From assembly GCA_965222645.1 (NCBI GenBank), contig OZ244968.1:3596001-3660000 (forward strand): a stretch of DNA of 64,000 bases, written 5' to 3'. Source of the DNA: JABDMH01 sp965222645. GTDB taxonomy: Bacteria; Bacteroidota; Bacteroidia; Chitinophagales; Saprospiraceae. Of this stretch, positions 55,901 to 63,417 are shown one piece after another. Every line of letters starts with the position of its first letter. Position 1 is the first letter of the stretch. The position numbers were made by a program, and so were the translations under genes. The notes beneath the pieces were generated by a model that did no database searches, was not told the origin of the DNA, and saw only the letters and a program-made list of their open reading frames with translations.

Positions 55901-55964
55901 ATTAAAGTTGAAGAAGAAAAATGACCTCCGAATGTGGGCTGGATTTACGCTCATCAAAAATTAA
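52959..55964 (+). CDS. Exported TPR protein with a degenerate CHAT (caspase-like) domain
   Basis: From the ATG at 52959 the protein has 1,001 residues with a signal peptide ending STSVFAQ. About residues 50-480 form TPR units (for example DEVGGFYQTLGQMDKAYDFY and NVGNILNAQGKYTEAEGYYL). The C-terminal third has the CHAT layout, ending YPAWPVSQQDRTAFFQLFYK and MWAGFTLI. The catalytic sites are lost: the usual HLATHG reads LHILTA with A850 for the His, and the usual SACETG reads PALNNTG with L918 for the Cys. Active CHAT proteases act in cell death and defence; this one is probably a binding or scaffold protein. It has its own promoter and ends at the hairpin array. Confidence 0.8.
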   Translation: MTVKTQLTILYFLFLMSTSVFAQTRTFDESNWQQKDSIIATLYQGGALKVAGVMIENAYEAVMKENADDEQALAVFSFWQGVRYLNEEDYPNARKYLEESRTFFESNNARSSRKLDLLLNLADLELAEDNLQEYFDALDDALEYMEKDTATDPLLYHNTLMQSLEGSTSQGDYERAQDYGRKALRNAQQKFSNHSNEYFQSLLGLGQISRAKGETRRASNLILQAYELAKTYLPPDNSNRLFYGSHAVNVLKEAGRYTAAETIYEEMLSFFDDNPAAKDDNVYPVLLDEVGGFYQTLGQMDKAYDFYNRANILFALRLDREDPRYIQSQINVGNILNAQGKYTEAEGYYLNALQHANRLYGENSWSEALLRRNLGNIYKQTNQYSGELAEREKVKEISELVWGPNHQQHAFALLELGNSYGNSGDKIKAKEFLESAYDKFHLLYGKNSPQTFEAANAIIPLYWADEPDKLIKLFSEQSKYISYYRSQILPLFEVQDRNEFEVEFIQFLSRYNAFVQESKSPESISALHAALYDWKQAEVGVDPVAMIPYLQEPTDLVKRQFNKYQTLRKRIVDAQALTIAERKAAGIDLDQLLQETNELVSGIFSHAEKMIAEPNSLSHLISTMDPDAALIDFYQLPVYSHESAAYGDDNNYLVFVTRGKSGKTDLVNLVLDNNVVSTDQLTNVSAYANQIWKPIEKHLSDVSKIDIYPDGLIHKVSFAAMPAASGKYLIDNFNTKIISGTSRSGTFSNDGEVLILGDIDYYTNPNLIDSAKSSQSISMNVPLADIRSPEKQSLSPFSTSQSSQETSALLGIFKKKKKSTVTLRGREANKINLQDQVALKSFNWLHILTASFFGEVKDTVNNLTWSSPTQNGLAFSGAQTAWSRDSLPEGTLDNGLMTALELSTLDLSESDLLALPALNNTGSAGGNSLEILKNALKATGVRNIIYPAWPVSQQDRTAFFQLFYKNLLKMGSVEGAFRKTQLKLKKKNDLRMWAGFTLIKN

Positions 55965-56055
55965 TGAATACCTGATATAGGCCGGCGAGTAGGCTGGTCG
56001 ATGTGGAGAAGCCATAGTGTGAGCTGGCCGGCTGGTGCCGATGTAGGTCAATGTA

Positions 56056-56553
56056 GGTCGGCGAATATAAATTCGCCTTGACTTGAGTACTTGCAACGGC
56101 ACCCCCCAGGACATGGGGATAGTCGAATTTACATTCGACGGTTTTTTTGTGTGGTCGGCGAATACGAATTCGCCTTTGACTTGAGTATTTGCAACGGCAT
56201 CCTCCGGGACATGGGGATAGTCGAATTTACATTCGACGGTTTTTTGTGTGGTCGGCGAATCTATATTCGCCTTTGACTTGTGTACGTGCAACGGCACCCT
56301 CCGGGACATGGGGATAGTCGAATTTACATTCGACGGTTTTTTTGTGCGGTCGGCGAATATAGATTCGCCTTTGACTCGCGTACGTGCAACGGCACCCTCT
56401 GGGACATGGGGATAGTCGAATTTACATTCGACGGTTTTTTTGTGTGGTCGGCGAATCTATATTCGCCTTTGACTTGAGTACTTGCAACGGCACCCCCCCG
56501 GGACATGGGGATAGTCGAATTTACATTCGACGGTTTTTTGTGTGGTCGGTGAA
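56056..56553 (+). repeat. First copy of an internal block duplication in the hairpin array
   Basis: Units 1-5 and the start of unit 6 recur without visible difference 781 bp downstream, at 56837-57334, including their loop variants and spacer substitutions in the same order. A block of eight units was therefore copied as a whole. The match ends inside hairpin A of units 6 and 14. Confidence 0.85.
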
Positions 56554-56836
56554 TATAAATTCGCCTCTGACTTGCGTACTTGCAACGGCACCCCCCGGGG
56601 ACATGTGGATAGTCGAATTTACATTCGACGGTTTTTTGTGCGGTCGGCGAAAATAAATTCGCCTTTGACTTGAGTACGTGCAACGGCACCCTCCGGGACA
56701 TGGGGATCGTCGAATTTACATTCGACGGTTTTTTGTGCGGTCGGCGAATACGAATTCGCCTTTGACTTGCGTACGTGCAACGGCACCCTCCGGGACATGG
56801 GGATAGTCGAATTTACATTCGACGGTTTTTTTGTGT

Positions 56837-57334
56837 GGTCGGCGAATATAAATTCGCCTTGACTTGAGTACTTGCAACGGCACCCCCCAGGACATGGGGA
56901 TAGTCGAATTTACATTCGACGGTTTTTTTGTGTGGTCGGCGAATACGAATTCGCCTTTGACTTGAGTATTTGCAACGGCATCCTCCGGGACATGGGGATA
57001 GTCGAATTTACATTCGACGGTTTTTTGTGTGGTCGGCGAATCTATATTCGCCTTTGACTTGTGTACGTGCAACGGCACCCTCCGGGACATGGGGATAGTC
57101 GAATTTACATTCGACGGTTTTTTTGTGCGGTCGGCGAATATAGATTCGCCTTTGACTCGCGTACGTGCAACGGCACCCTCTGGGACATGGGGATAGTCGA
57201 ATTTACATTCGACGGTTTTTTTGTGTGGTCGGCGAATCTATATTCGCCTTTGACTTGAGTACTTGCAACGGCACCCCCCCGGGACATGGGGATAGTCGAA
57301 TTTACATTCGACGGTTTTTTGTGTGGTCGGTGAA
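56837..57334 (+). repeat. Second copy of the internal block duplication
   Basis: This is the counterpart of 56056-56553 at an offset of 781 bp. After it, unit 14 (57329) is a variant not seen earlier, and unit 15 (57427) corresponds to unit 6 at an offset of 879 bp, so one unit was gained or lost after the duplication. Confidence 0.85.
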
Positions 57335-57645
57335 AATAAATTCGCCTTTGACTTGCGTACGTGCAACGGTATCTTCCCGGGACATGGGGATAGTCGAATT
57401 TACATTCGACGGTTTTTTGTGTGGTCGGTGAATATAAATTCGCCTCTGACTTGCGTACTTGCAACGGCACCCCCCGGGGACATGTGGATAGTCGAATTTA
57501 CATTCGACGGTTTTTTTGTGTGGTCGGCGAATATAGATTCGCCTTTGACTTGAGTACTTGCAACGGCACCCTCCGGGACATGTGGATAGTCGAATTTACA
57601 TTCGACGGTTTTTATGCCACAATCTCAGGCCAATGCAGCTGCAGT

Positions 57646-58968
57646 CTATTTCCCAAATAACACCCTGTTTATATTATTTAGAGCCCTATTTTTGTATTCC
57701 TTTTTTACTAGAACGGAGACATTATATTTACTCCCTCCATAGGAGATCATCCGAATTGGAATTTCATCCAGCGCTGTAAATATCTTCTTTGCATAGCCCT
57801 TTTGATCACTGTGAAAATTGCCGACCAGGCAGATTATTGATAAACCTTTATCCACTTCCACCGTTCCATATTTTCGCAGGTCCAAAAGTATTGCGGAGAG
57901 GTGTGAGGTGTCGTCTATAGTAAGAGAAACTGCAACCTCAGATGTGGTCACCATGTCAACCGGCGTCTTAAACCGCTCAAATATTTCAAAAATCCGTTTG
58001 AGAAAACCATAGGCATTAAGCATCCTGCCCGATTTAATTTTGATAGCTACGATGCCATCTTTAGCCGCAACAGCTGTAATTTCACCATCAGCTGCCCTGT
58101 CGGAAATAAGCGTTCCCTCCGCGGCTGGATCCATTGTGTTTTTCAAACGAATGGGTACCAATCCCTTTTGAGCTGGCAGTACACATGAGGGATGCAGAAT
58201 CTTTGCACCAAAATAAGCTAGCTCAGCAGCTTCATCATACGACAAGTGATGCACCGGGTATGTGCTGTCTACCACCCTCGGATCATTATTATGCATGCCG
58301 TCAATATCAGTCCAGATTTGGATTTCGTCTGCATCCAGAGCCTGGCCTATTAGTGTAGCGGTATAATCACTTCCACCCCTCTTCAAATTATCGATCTCAC
58401 CAAAGGCGTTGCGGCAGATATATCCCTGGGTGATAAATAGGGAGCTTTTTTTCTTGGCTAATTGCAATTCCTTGGAAAGCATGGATTTGATGTAATACTC
58501 ATCCGGTTCTGATGATTTATCAATGCGCATGAAGTTTAAGGCCTCCAGATATGTGGCGTCATAATTCAATTCTCTCAAATACCATACAAACAATTGTGTC
58601 GAGATGAGTTCGCCCTGCGCGACAATTCGTTTTTCATCTTGAGGAGCATATTCCTTATCCGTGAAGGAAAGGATAAAATCAAATCGACCTTCAATATATT
58701 CCCTGGCCTGATCGGTATATGGTGATGCAGAGTACAGGTCTCTTACGAAAGACATGTAATGATTCTGCAGATTCTTTAGTTCGTTTCTCGCATCAATAGA
58801 CTTTCCCTGATCAAGCAGGGAAGCGACGGATAGTAAACTATTGGTTGTTCCGGACACTGCTGAAAGCACTACTATTTTCTCCGTTTCGTCTGCTGTAACG
58901 ATAGCTGCGACTTCTTGCATGCGCTGTGCCGACCCTACAGAAGTACCACCAAATTTCAATACTCGCAT
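57646..58968 (-). CDS. lysC: Aspartate kinase
   Basis: The 440-residue protein phosphorylates L-aspartate at the start of lysine, methionine and threonine synthesis. MRVLKFGGTSVGSAQRM is the family N-terminus with the KFGGTS motif, GRGGSDYTATLIG-like sequence appears as LKRGGSDYTATLIG near residue 215, and two ACT domains follow, including MVTTSEVAVSLTI. The length fits the monofunctional enzyme without a homoserine dehydrogenase part. The symbol is by function; Bacteroidota have several paralogues. It has a well-formed promoter and ends 31 bp from the hairpin array. Confidence 0.92.
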   Translation of the reverse strand: MRVLKFGGTSVGSAQRMQEVAAIVTADETEKIVVLSAVSGTTNSLLSVASLLDQGKSIDARNELKNLQNHYMSFVRDLYSASPYTDQAREYIEGRFDFILSFTDKEYAPQDEKRIVAQGELISTQLFVWYLRELNYDATYLEALNFMRIDKSSEPDEYYIKSMLSKELQLAKKKSSLFITQGYICRNAFGEIDNLKRGGSDYTATLIGQALDADEIQIWTDIDGMHNNDPRVVDSTYPVHHLSYDEAAELAYFGAKILHPSCVLPAQKGLVPIRLKNTMDPAAEGTLISDRAADGEITAVAAKDGIVAIKIKSGRMLNAYGFLKRIFEIFERFKTPVDMVTTSEVAVSLTIDDTSHLSAILLDLRKYGTVEVDKGLSIICLVGNFHSDQKGYAKKIFTALDEIPIRMISYGGSKYNVSVLVKKEYKNRALNNINRVLFGK

Positions 58969-58994
58969 TAGAATAGGTTAGTTTTAAAGGTCCG

Positions 58995-59025
58995 CAAAAA
59001 TAGCTTCAATTTTCAGACTGCACAA
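58995..59025 (-). promoter_or_regulatory. Promoter of the aspartate kinase gene
   Basis: On the minus strand TTG (59025-59023) and TATTTTTG (59002-58995) are 20 bp apart, a full match to the Bacteroidota promoter. Transcription would begin near 58989, about 20 nt before the ATG at 58968. Confidence 0.65.
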
Positions 59026-59174
59026 TCTGGACTCGAGAATGGTCTTCCATCGAAAGTGCACTAACTCGTAGATTCGGGTAGATCTTGTGAAATGGGAAGA
59101 ACCGATTGTGCTTTGACAATGTACTAGTAGATGAACCCATTTAAATTTGTCATAAGATTTAGTGGGTTCGTCTA

Positions 59175-61013
59175 TTAGGCTTCTCTGTACATATCTTCGA
59201 TGGCATTTTGGTACTTCTCCAGAATGACTCTTCTTTTTAGTTTGAGTGTAGGGGTGAGTTCACCCGCTGATCCATCCGGATTGATGGGTACCCAAACATC
59301 GGGGACAAGGGTGAATTTTTTTATTTGCTCATGTCTCGCAAGCTTTTTATTCACCTTCTGAATGATTTCTTCGTATACATTTCTAATCTCTTCCAACTTT
59401 AGAATTTCCCTAAATCCCGTCCAGCCAATGGATTTCTTTCGACAGTAGTTTTTTAAGGTCTCCTCAGATGGAACAACAATAGCACTCACGTATTTGTGTT
59501 TATCCCCAATGAGGATTGCCTGTTCGATGAAAATATCTTCCTTGAGATCATTTTCTATGGGCGCAGGGGCGACATATTTACCTGCAGATGTCTTGAGAAG
59601 TTCCTTTTTTCGATCTGTAATTTTGAGAAATTCCGTTCCAGACTTATCAGTCACGATGGTACCAATGTCCCCGGTGCGAAGCCAGATTTTTCCATCAATA
59701 TTCTGAAGGGTCACAGCCGTTTCTTCTGGTTTTTTATAGTATCCCTGCATAATATTTGGCCCGGCGGCAAGTATTTCGCCTTCCCCCTCTCGATAATCCC
59801 CTTCCTGATCAATTTTAATCTCAACATTTTTAATCACTGGACCGACTGTCCCTAGTTTTGCCTGGCCCGTATTAAATCCATTGAGTGTGATGGCCGGTGA
59901 GGATTCCGTAAGCCCGTATCCTTCGCGGATCGGTATACCTGCTGCAGAAAACACTTGTGCAATTCGCATGGGACAAGGTGCAGATCCGGTGACAATTCCG
60001 ATAATATTTCCACCAAGAGCTTCTCGCCATTTACTAAAAATCAACTTATCTGCAATCGCTCTCTTTAGCCATTCAGTACCCGAATATTTCTTATCATATT
60101 CGTAATCCTCAGTAAGCTCAAGGGCCCAGAAGAATAATTTCTTTTTAACCCCAGTCAGGTTCAGTCCCTTTTGATAGATTTTTTCGTAAATCTTTTCGAG
60201 GAGTCTGGGCACACAGCTCATAAAATGAGGTCTTATCTTCTTGAGATCCCCATCATCACCCCCGAGGTTGTCCAGGCCTGTATAAGTGATCTTTCCCCCC
60301 AGATAAATATATGCGTATGATACTGCGCGTTCGAAAACATGACAAAGCGGTAAGAAACTCATTGCCTGTCCGCCTGCCGTAAGAGGAATTACGGCAGCAG
60401 CTGATTTAACATTTTCGACAATATTTTGGTGGGAAAGCATTACTCCCTTGGGATGTCCTGTGGTCCCCGAAGTATAAATGATGGTAGCGAGATCACTGGT
60501 ATCGACATTGAGGTCAGGTCGCTCTTGAGACTGATTTTTCCAGATGTCTTCCCAGGAAGCATAATCAGGTGTGTGATCAAGTGCATATAGCTCCCGGATT
60601 GTGGACACATTGGCTCTTGCAGAATTCAGCTTATCACTCAAATCACCGCTTCCGAAGAAAACGCAGGCACATTCAGACTCGCTCAGGATATATTCGTATT
60701 CGCTGCTGCTTATGGTTGGGTAAAGAGGCACGCTGATCATCCTGGCTTTTTGTAAGCCCAAATCCAGTAGTGTGAATTCCGCCCTGTTTCGATAAACTAC
60801 AATACCGATTTTGTCCCCAGGTTTGTAACCTTTGCCCAGTAAGCCATTGGCAATCTGATTTGAGATTATTTCTACTTCATGGATGCTGTAAGATCTGTAA
60901 GTACCATCAAACAGATCGGCTATGGCCTGTGCCTGGGGATAATTTTCTAATTGATAATCGACAAAATCAAATAACCGGGATAGCTTCATATTGCGTATAT
61001 CATATTTTTTCAT
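59175..61013 (-). CDS. Long-chain fatty acid-CoA ligase (AMP-forming)
   Basis: The 612-residue protein has the adenylate-forming motifs in order: the P-loop-like IIYTSGTTGHPKGVMLSH (near residue 180), GYGLTESSPAITLNG (near 365), RTGDIGTIV, and the hinge DRKKELLKTSAGKYVAP (near 490). FLPLCHVFERAVSY is typical of the FadD15/FAA1 branch. It activates fatty acids to acyl-CoA in the cytoplasm at the expense of ATP. The chain length preference is not readable. A second in-frame ATG eight codons in is possible. Confidence 0.92.
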   Translation of the reverse strand: MKKYDIRNMKLSRLFDFVDYQLENYPQAQAIADLFDGTYRSYSIHEVEIISNQIANGLLGKGYKPGDKIGIVVYRNRAEFTLLDLGLQKARMISVPLYPTISSSEYEYILSESECACVFFGSGDLSDKLNSARANVSTIRELYALDHTPDYASWEDIWKNQSQERPDLNVDTSDLATIIYTSGTTGHPKGVMLSHQNIVENVKSAAAVIPLTAGGQAMSFLPLCHVFERAVSYAYIYLGGKITYTGLDNLGGDDGDLKKIRPHFMSCVPRLLEKIYEKIYQKGLNLTGVKKKLFFWALELTEDYEYDKKYSGTEWLKRAIADKLIFSKWREALGGNIIGIVTGSAPCPMRIAQVFSAAGIPIREGYGLTESSPAITLNGFNTGQAKLGTVGPVIKNVEIKIDQEGDYREGEGEILAAGPNIMQGYYKKPEETAVTLQNIDGKIWLRTGDIGTIVTDKSGTEFLKITDRKKELLKTSAGKYVAPAPIENDLKEDIFIEQAILIGDKHKYVSAIVVPSEETLKNYCRKKSIGWTGFREILKLEEIRNVYEEIIQKVNKKLARHEQIKKFTLVPDVWVPINPDGSAGELTPTLKLKRRVILEKYQNAIEDMYREA

Positions 61014-61135
61014 AAAAAGTACGATTATTTAGTGGTAAAAAATGGATGTACTGTGCTCATTTTATCAATCCCGTGATCATCACTGGCTGTGAAGGGGAAT
61101 TCTGATATCAATCAGATCGTTATATTGTGTACACT

Positions 61136-61143
61136 TAAATTTG
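61136..61143 (+). promoter_or_regulatory. Candidate minus-7 box of the S9 peptidase gene
   Basis: TAAATTTG is a perfect TAnnTTTG match, but it ends only six bases before the ATG at 61150 and no minus-33 TTG is present at normal spacing. If real, the message would be leaderless. Confidence 0.3.
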
Positions 61144-61149
61144 ATTAAC

Positions 61150-63231
61150 ATGTACCGATTCTTATGTGCTTCATTCCTGTTTTTCATTCTCGGGCTTAGA
61201 TCCGGCAACGCCCAGGAACGATTCGAGGGATGGATTTCTGATGACCAGTTTATATTAAGTAAGACAGAGGGTGAAAAAAATCAGAATTATTTAGTCACTT
61301 TGCCCGGTGGCAAAAAAGTGAAAACGGATAAGAATGTAGAAACCGATGGGAATCGCTTTAGACGTCAGACTGTTTTGCCAAATGGGGATGAAATCCTCTT
61401 TCAAGACAAGGACCTCTTTTTGTTCAAGGCCAATGGAGAAAAAATGCAACTTACCAATGATCCAGGGGAAGAAAGGAATGTACGAGTTGCCGGCGTTCGT
61501 AACAGAATTGCATATACAAAGGATCACGACTTGTACGTCTATGATCTCAATACCAGTGTGGAAAAAAGGCTGACATATGACGGCAGTGAATCTTTGTACA
61601 ATGGATGGGCTAGTTGGGTTTATTATGAGGAAATATTGGGAAGGTCATCGCGTTATGCTGCATTTTGGTGGAGTCCTGACGGTGAGAAAATTGCTTTTTT
61701 ACGCACCGATGATTCTCCGGTACCCAAATTCACATTATTCAGATCTGAAGGACAGCGGGGAGATCTGGAAGTAAATCACTATCCCAAACCAGGCGACCCT
61801 AATCCGGATGTACAGTTTGCCATCGTGGATGTGGAAAGTGCTAAAGTTTTGATGGTCGATGAGGACAGAGAAAAAGATCAATATTCGGCACTTCCATATT
61901 GGACTCCGGATAGCAAGTACTTGTTAATTCAGGAAGTAAACAGGGGGCAAGATACTTTACATATTGTAAGAGTAGATCCCACTACAGGTGAGAGAAAAAC
62001 CATTTATGAAGAAATCCAGAAATCGTGGGTAGACTTTTTTGATGAGTTGCATTTCCTAAACGAAAGTGAATTTATCGTAAAAAGCAACCGGGATGGATGG
62101 TATAATTATTATCGATGTGATCTGGAAGGGAATTTAAAGAATATTACTCCGGTGTCTTGGCGGGTCATGGACATAGTGCAGTATGACGATGTAAATGAGA
62201 GAATTTTTTTCTATGGAACCGGTGGAGTCAATACAGACCGGCATTTATTCAGTGTCCAAACTGACGGGGGTGCATTTATGCAACATACTAAGGCTCCCGG
62301 TTGGCATAACGTCGATATTTCTGCTAAAGCAAAATTCTTTTATGATCAATATTCTACATTGGATGCCGTGGGACAACGACAGATAGTAGATAAAAACGGC
62401 ATGGTAGTTTTTGCTTTGGAGCACGATTCAGTAAACGAAAATGAGATCTCAGGAGTAAAAGTGGAGCCACTTTCGATCACAACCGAAGATGGTTTTACTC
62501 TACCGGGATATTGGGTGTTGCCGAAGGGATTTTCAGAGAGTAAAACGTACCCCGTGGTGTTTACGATTTATGGGGGACCAAATTCGGAAGGCGTGCGCAA
62601 TAGATATCGCAATTTTTCGGGAGATTTTTTTAGCAATAATGACATTATCAGGGTAGTGGTAGATCACCGGGCCAGTGGAAAATTTGGAAAACGGGGTTTG
62701 GATTATATGCATCGCAATTTGGGCAAGTGGGAGATCGATGATTTAGTGTCGGCCGTAAAATGGTTACGGACAAAGCCATTTATAGATTCGACGAGGGTCG
62801 GGATCACAGGAGGGAGCTATGGGGGATATGTTACTTGCATGGCACTTACCTATGGTGCGGATTATTTCACACATGGCATATCGCTCTACCCGGTGACGGA
62901 TTGGTTGCTGTACGACAACGTTTACACAGAAAGATTTATGGACACTCCAACTGATAATCCTGACGGGTATGAGTTTGGATCTGCCATGACACATGCACAT
63001 AAATTTAAGGGTAAACTGTTGATCGTACATGGATTGATGGATGACAATGTGCACATGCAGAATACAATGCAGTTTGTAAGTAAGATGCAGGATCTGGGAA
63101 AAGAATTTGAAATGATGGTATATCCCGGAGAGCGACACGGTTGGGGTGGAGCAAAGCGATCCCATCTGACAAAGCTGACAAACCGCTTTTGGAAAAAGCA
63201 CTTTAATCCTGGAAGCTCCGGGAGGAGTTAA
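61150..63231 (+). CDS. S9 family dipeptidyl peptidase (DPP IV-type)
   Basis: From the ATG at 61150 the protein has 693 residues and a signal peptide ending near GNAQ. The N-terminal 430 residues are the DPP4-type beta propeller, with ASWVYYEEILGRSSRYAAFW containing the Glu-Glu pair that holds the substrate amino end. The alpha/beta hydrolase domain has S556 in GITGGSYGGY, D631 in HGLMDDNVHMQ and H663 in PGERHGWGG, so the triad is complete. It removes dipeptides from peptide ends in the periplasm. A TTG nine bases upstream is less suitable as a start. Confidence 0.93.
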   Translation: MYRFLCASFLFFILGLRSGNAQERFEGWISDDQFILSKTEGEKNQNYLVTLPGGKKVKTDKNVETDGNRFRRQTVLPNGDEILFQDKDLFLFKANGEKMQLTNDPGEERNVRVAGVRNRIAYTKDHDLYVYDLNTSVEKRLTYDGSESLYNGWASWVYYEEILGRSSRYAAFWWSPDGEKIAFLRTDDSPVPKFTLFRSEGQRGDLEVNHYPKPGDPNPDVQFAIVDVESAKVLMVDEDREKDQYSALPYWTPDSKYLLIQEVNRGQDTLHIVRVDPTTGERKTIYEEIQKSWVDFFDELHFLNESEFIVKSNRDGWYNYYRCDLEGNLKNITPVSWRVMDIVQYDDVNERIFFYGTGGVNTDRHLFSVQTDGGAFMQHTKAPGWHNVDISAKAKFFYDQYSTLDAVGQRQIVDKNGMVVFALEHDSVNENEISGVKVEPLSITTEDGFTLPGYWVLPKGFSESKTYPVVFTIYGGPNSEGVRNRYRNFSGDFFSNNDIIRVVVDHRASGKFGKRGLDYMHRNLGKWEIDDLVSAVKWLRTKPFIDSTRVGITGGSYGGYVTCMALTYGADYFTHGISLYPVTDWLLYDNVYTERFMDTPTDNPDGYEFGSAMTHAHKFKGKLLIVHGLMDDNVHMQNTMQFVSKMQDLGKEFEMMVYPGERHGWGGAKRSHLTKLTNRFWKKHFNPGSSGRS

Positions 63232-63417
63232 TATTTTTGCAGTGCTTGCGGCTACTCAATGATCTTCCTGAAAAGATGAAATCCGGTGTCATGAAAACCT
63301 AGGCGCCTTGAATGCAATGCAGGGCAATCTGTTTTGAAAATTGAATTTCAGTTTCATTTTCGGATGAATAAAAACCAATAAATGACTATTTTACAAAAAG
63401 ACTGTCGTGTGTGACAA

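Larger units (their letters stand above)
56056..57614. repeat. Array of 16 tandem units of 97-99 bp, each with two small palindromes
   Basis: Units start at 56060, 56157, 56254, 56352, 56450, 56548, 56646, 56743, 56841, 56938, 57035, 57133, 57231, 57329, 57427 and 57526. Each has hairpin A, GGCGAAT-N4-ATTCGCC, a spacer of about 44 bp with a conserved GCAACGG, and hairpin B, GTCGAATTTACATTCGAC, followed by GG and a T-run. Hairpin B is the same in all units; hairpin A varies in its loop. The array fills the space between the convergent CHAT-like gene and aspartate kinase gene. It is REP/BIME-like in form. Open frames inside it on both strands are by-products of the repetition. The 90 bp before it holds short GTAGGTC-type direct repeats. 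Confidence 0.93.

Noticed and set aside
56056..57614. CRISPR array
   Set aside because: Units are nearly identical over their full 97-99 bp and there are no unique spacers or cas genes.
56091..57660. Open reading frames of 60-135 codons on both strands inside the array
   Set aside because: Their translations are the repeat read in shifting frames. The unit length is mostly not a multiple of three, the stems dictate the codons, and no start or protein family is supported.
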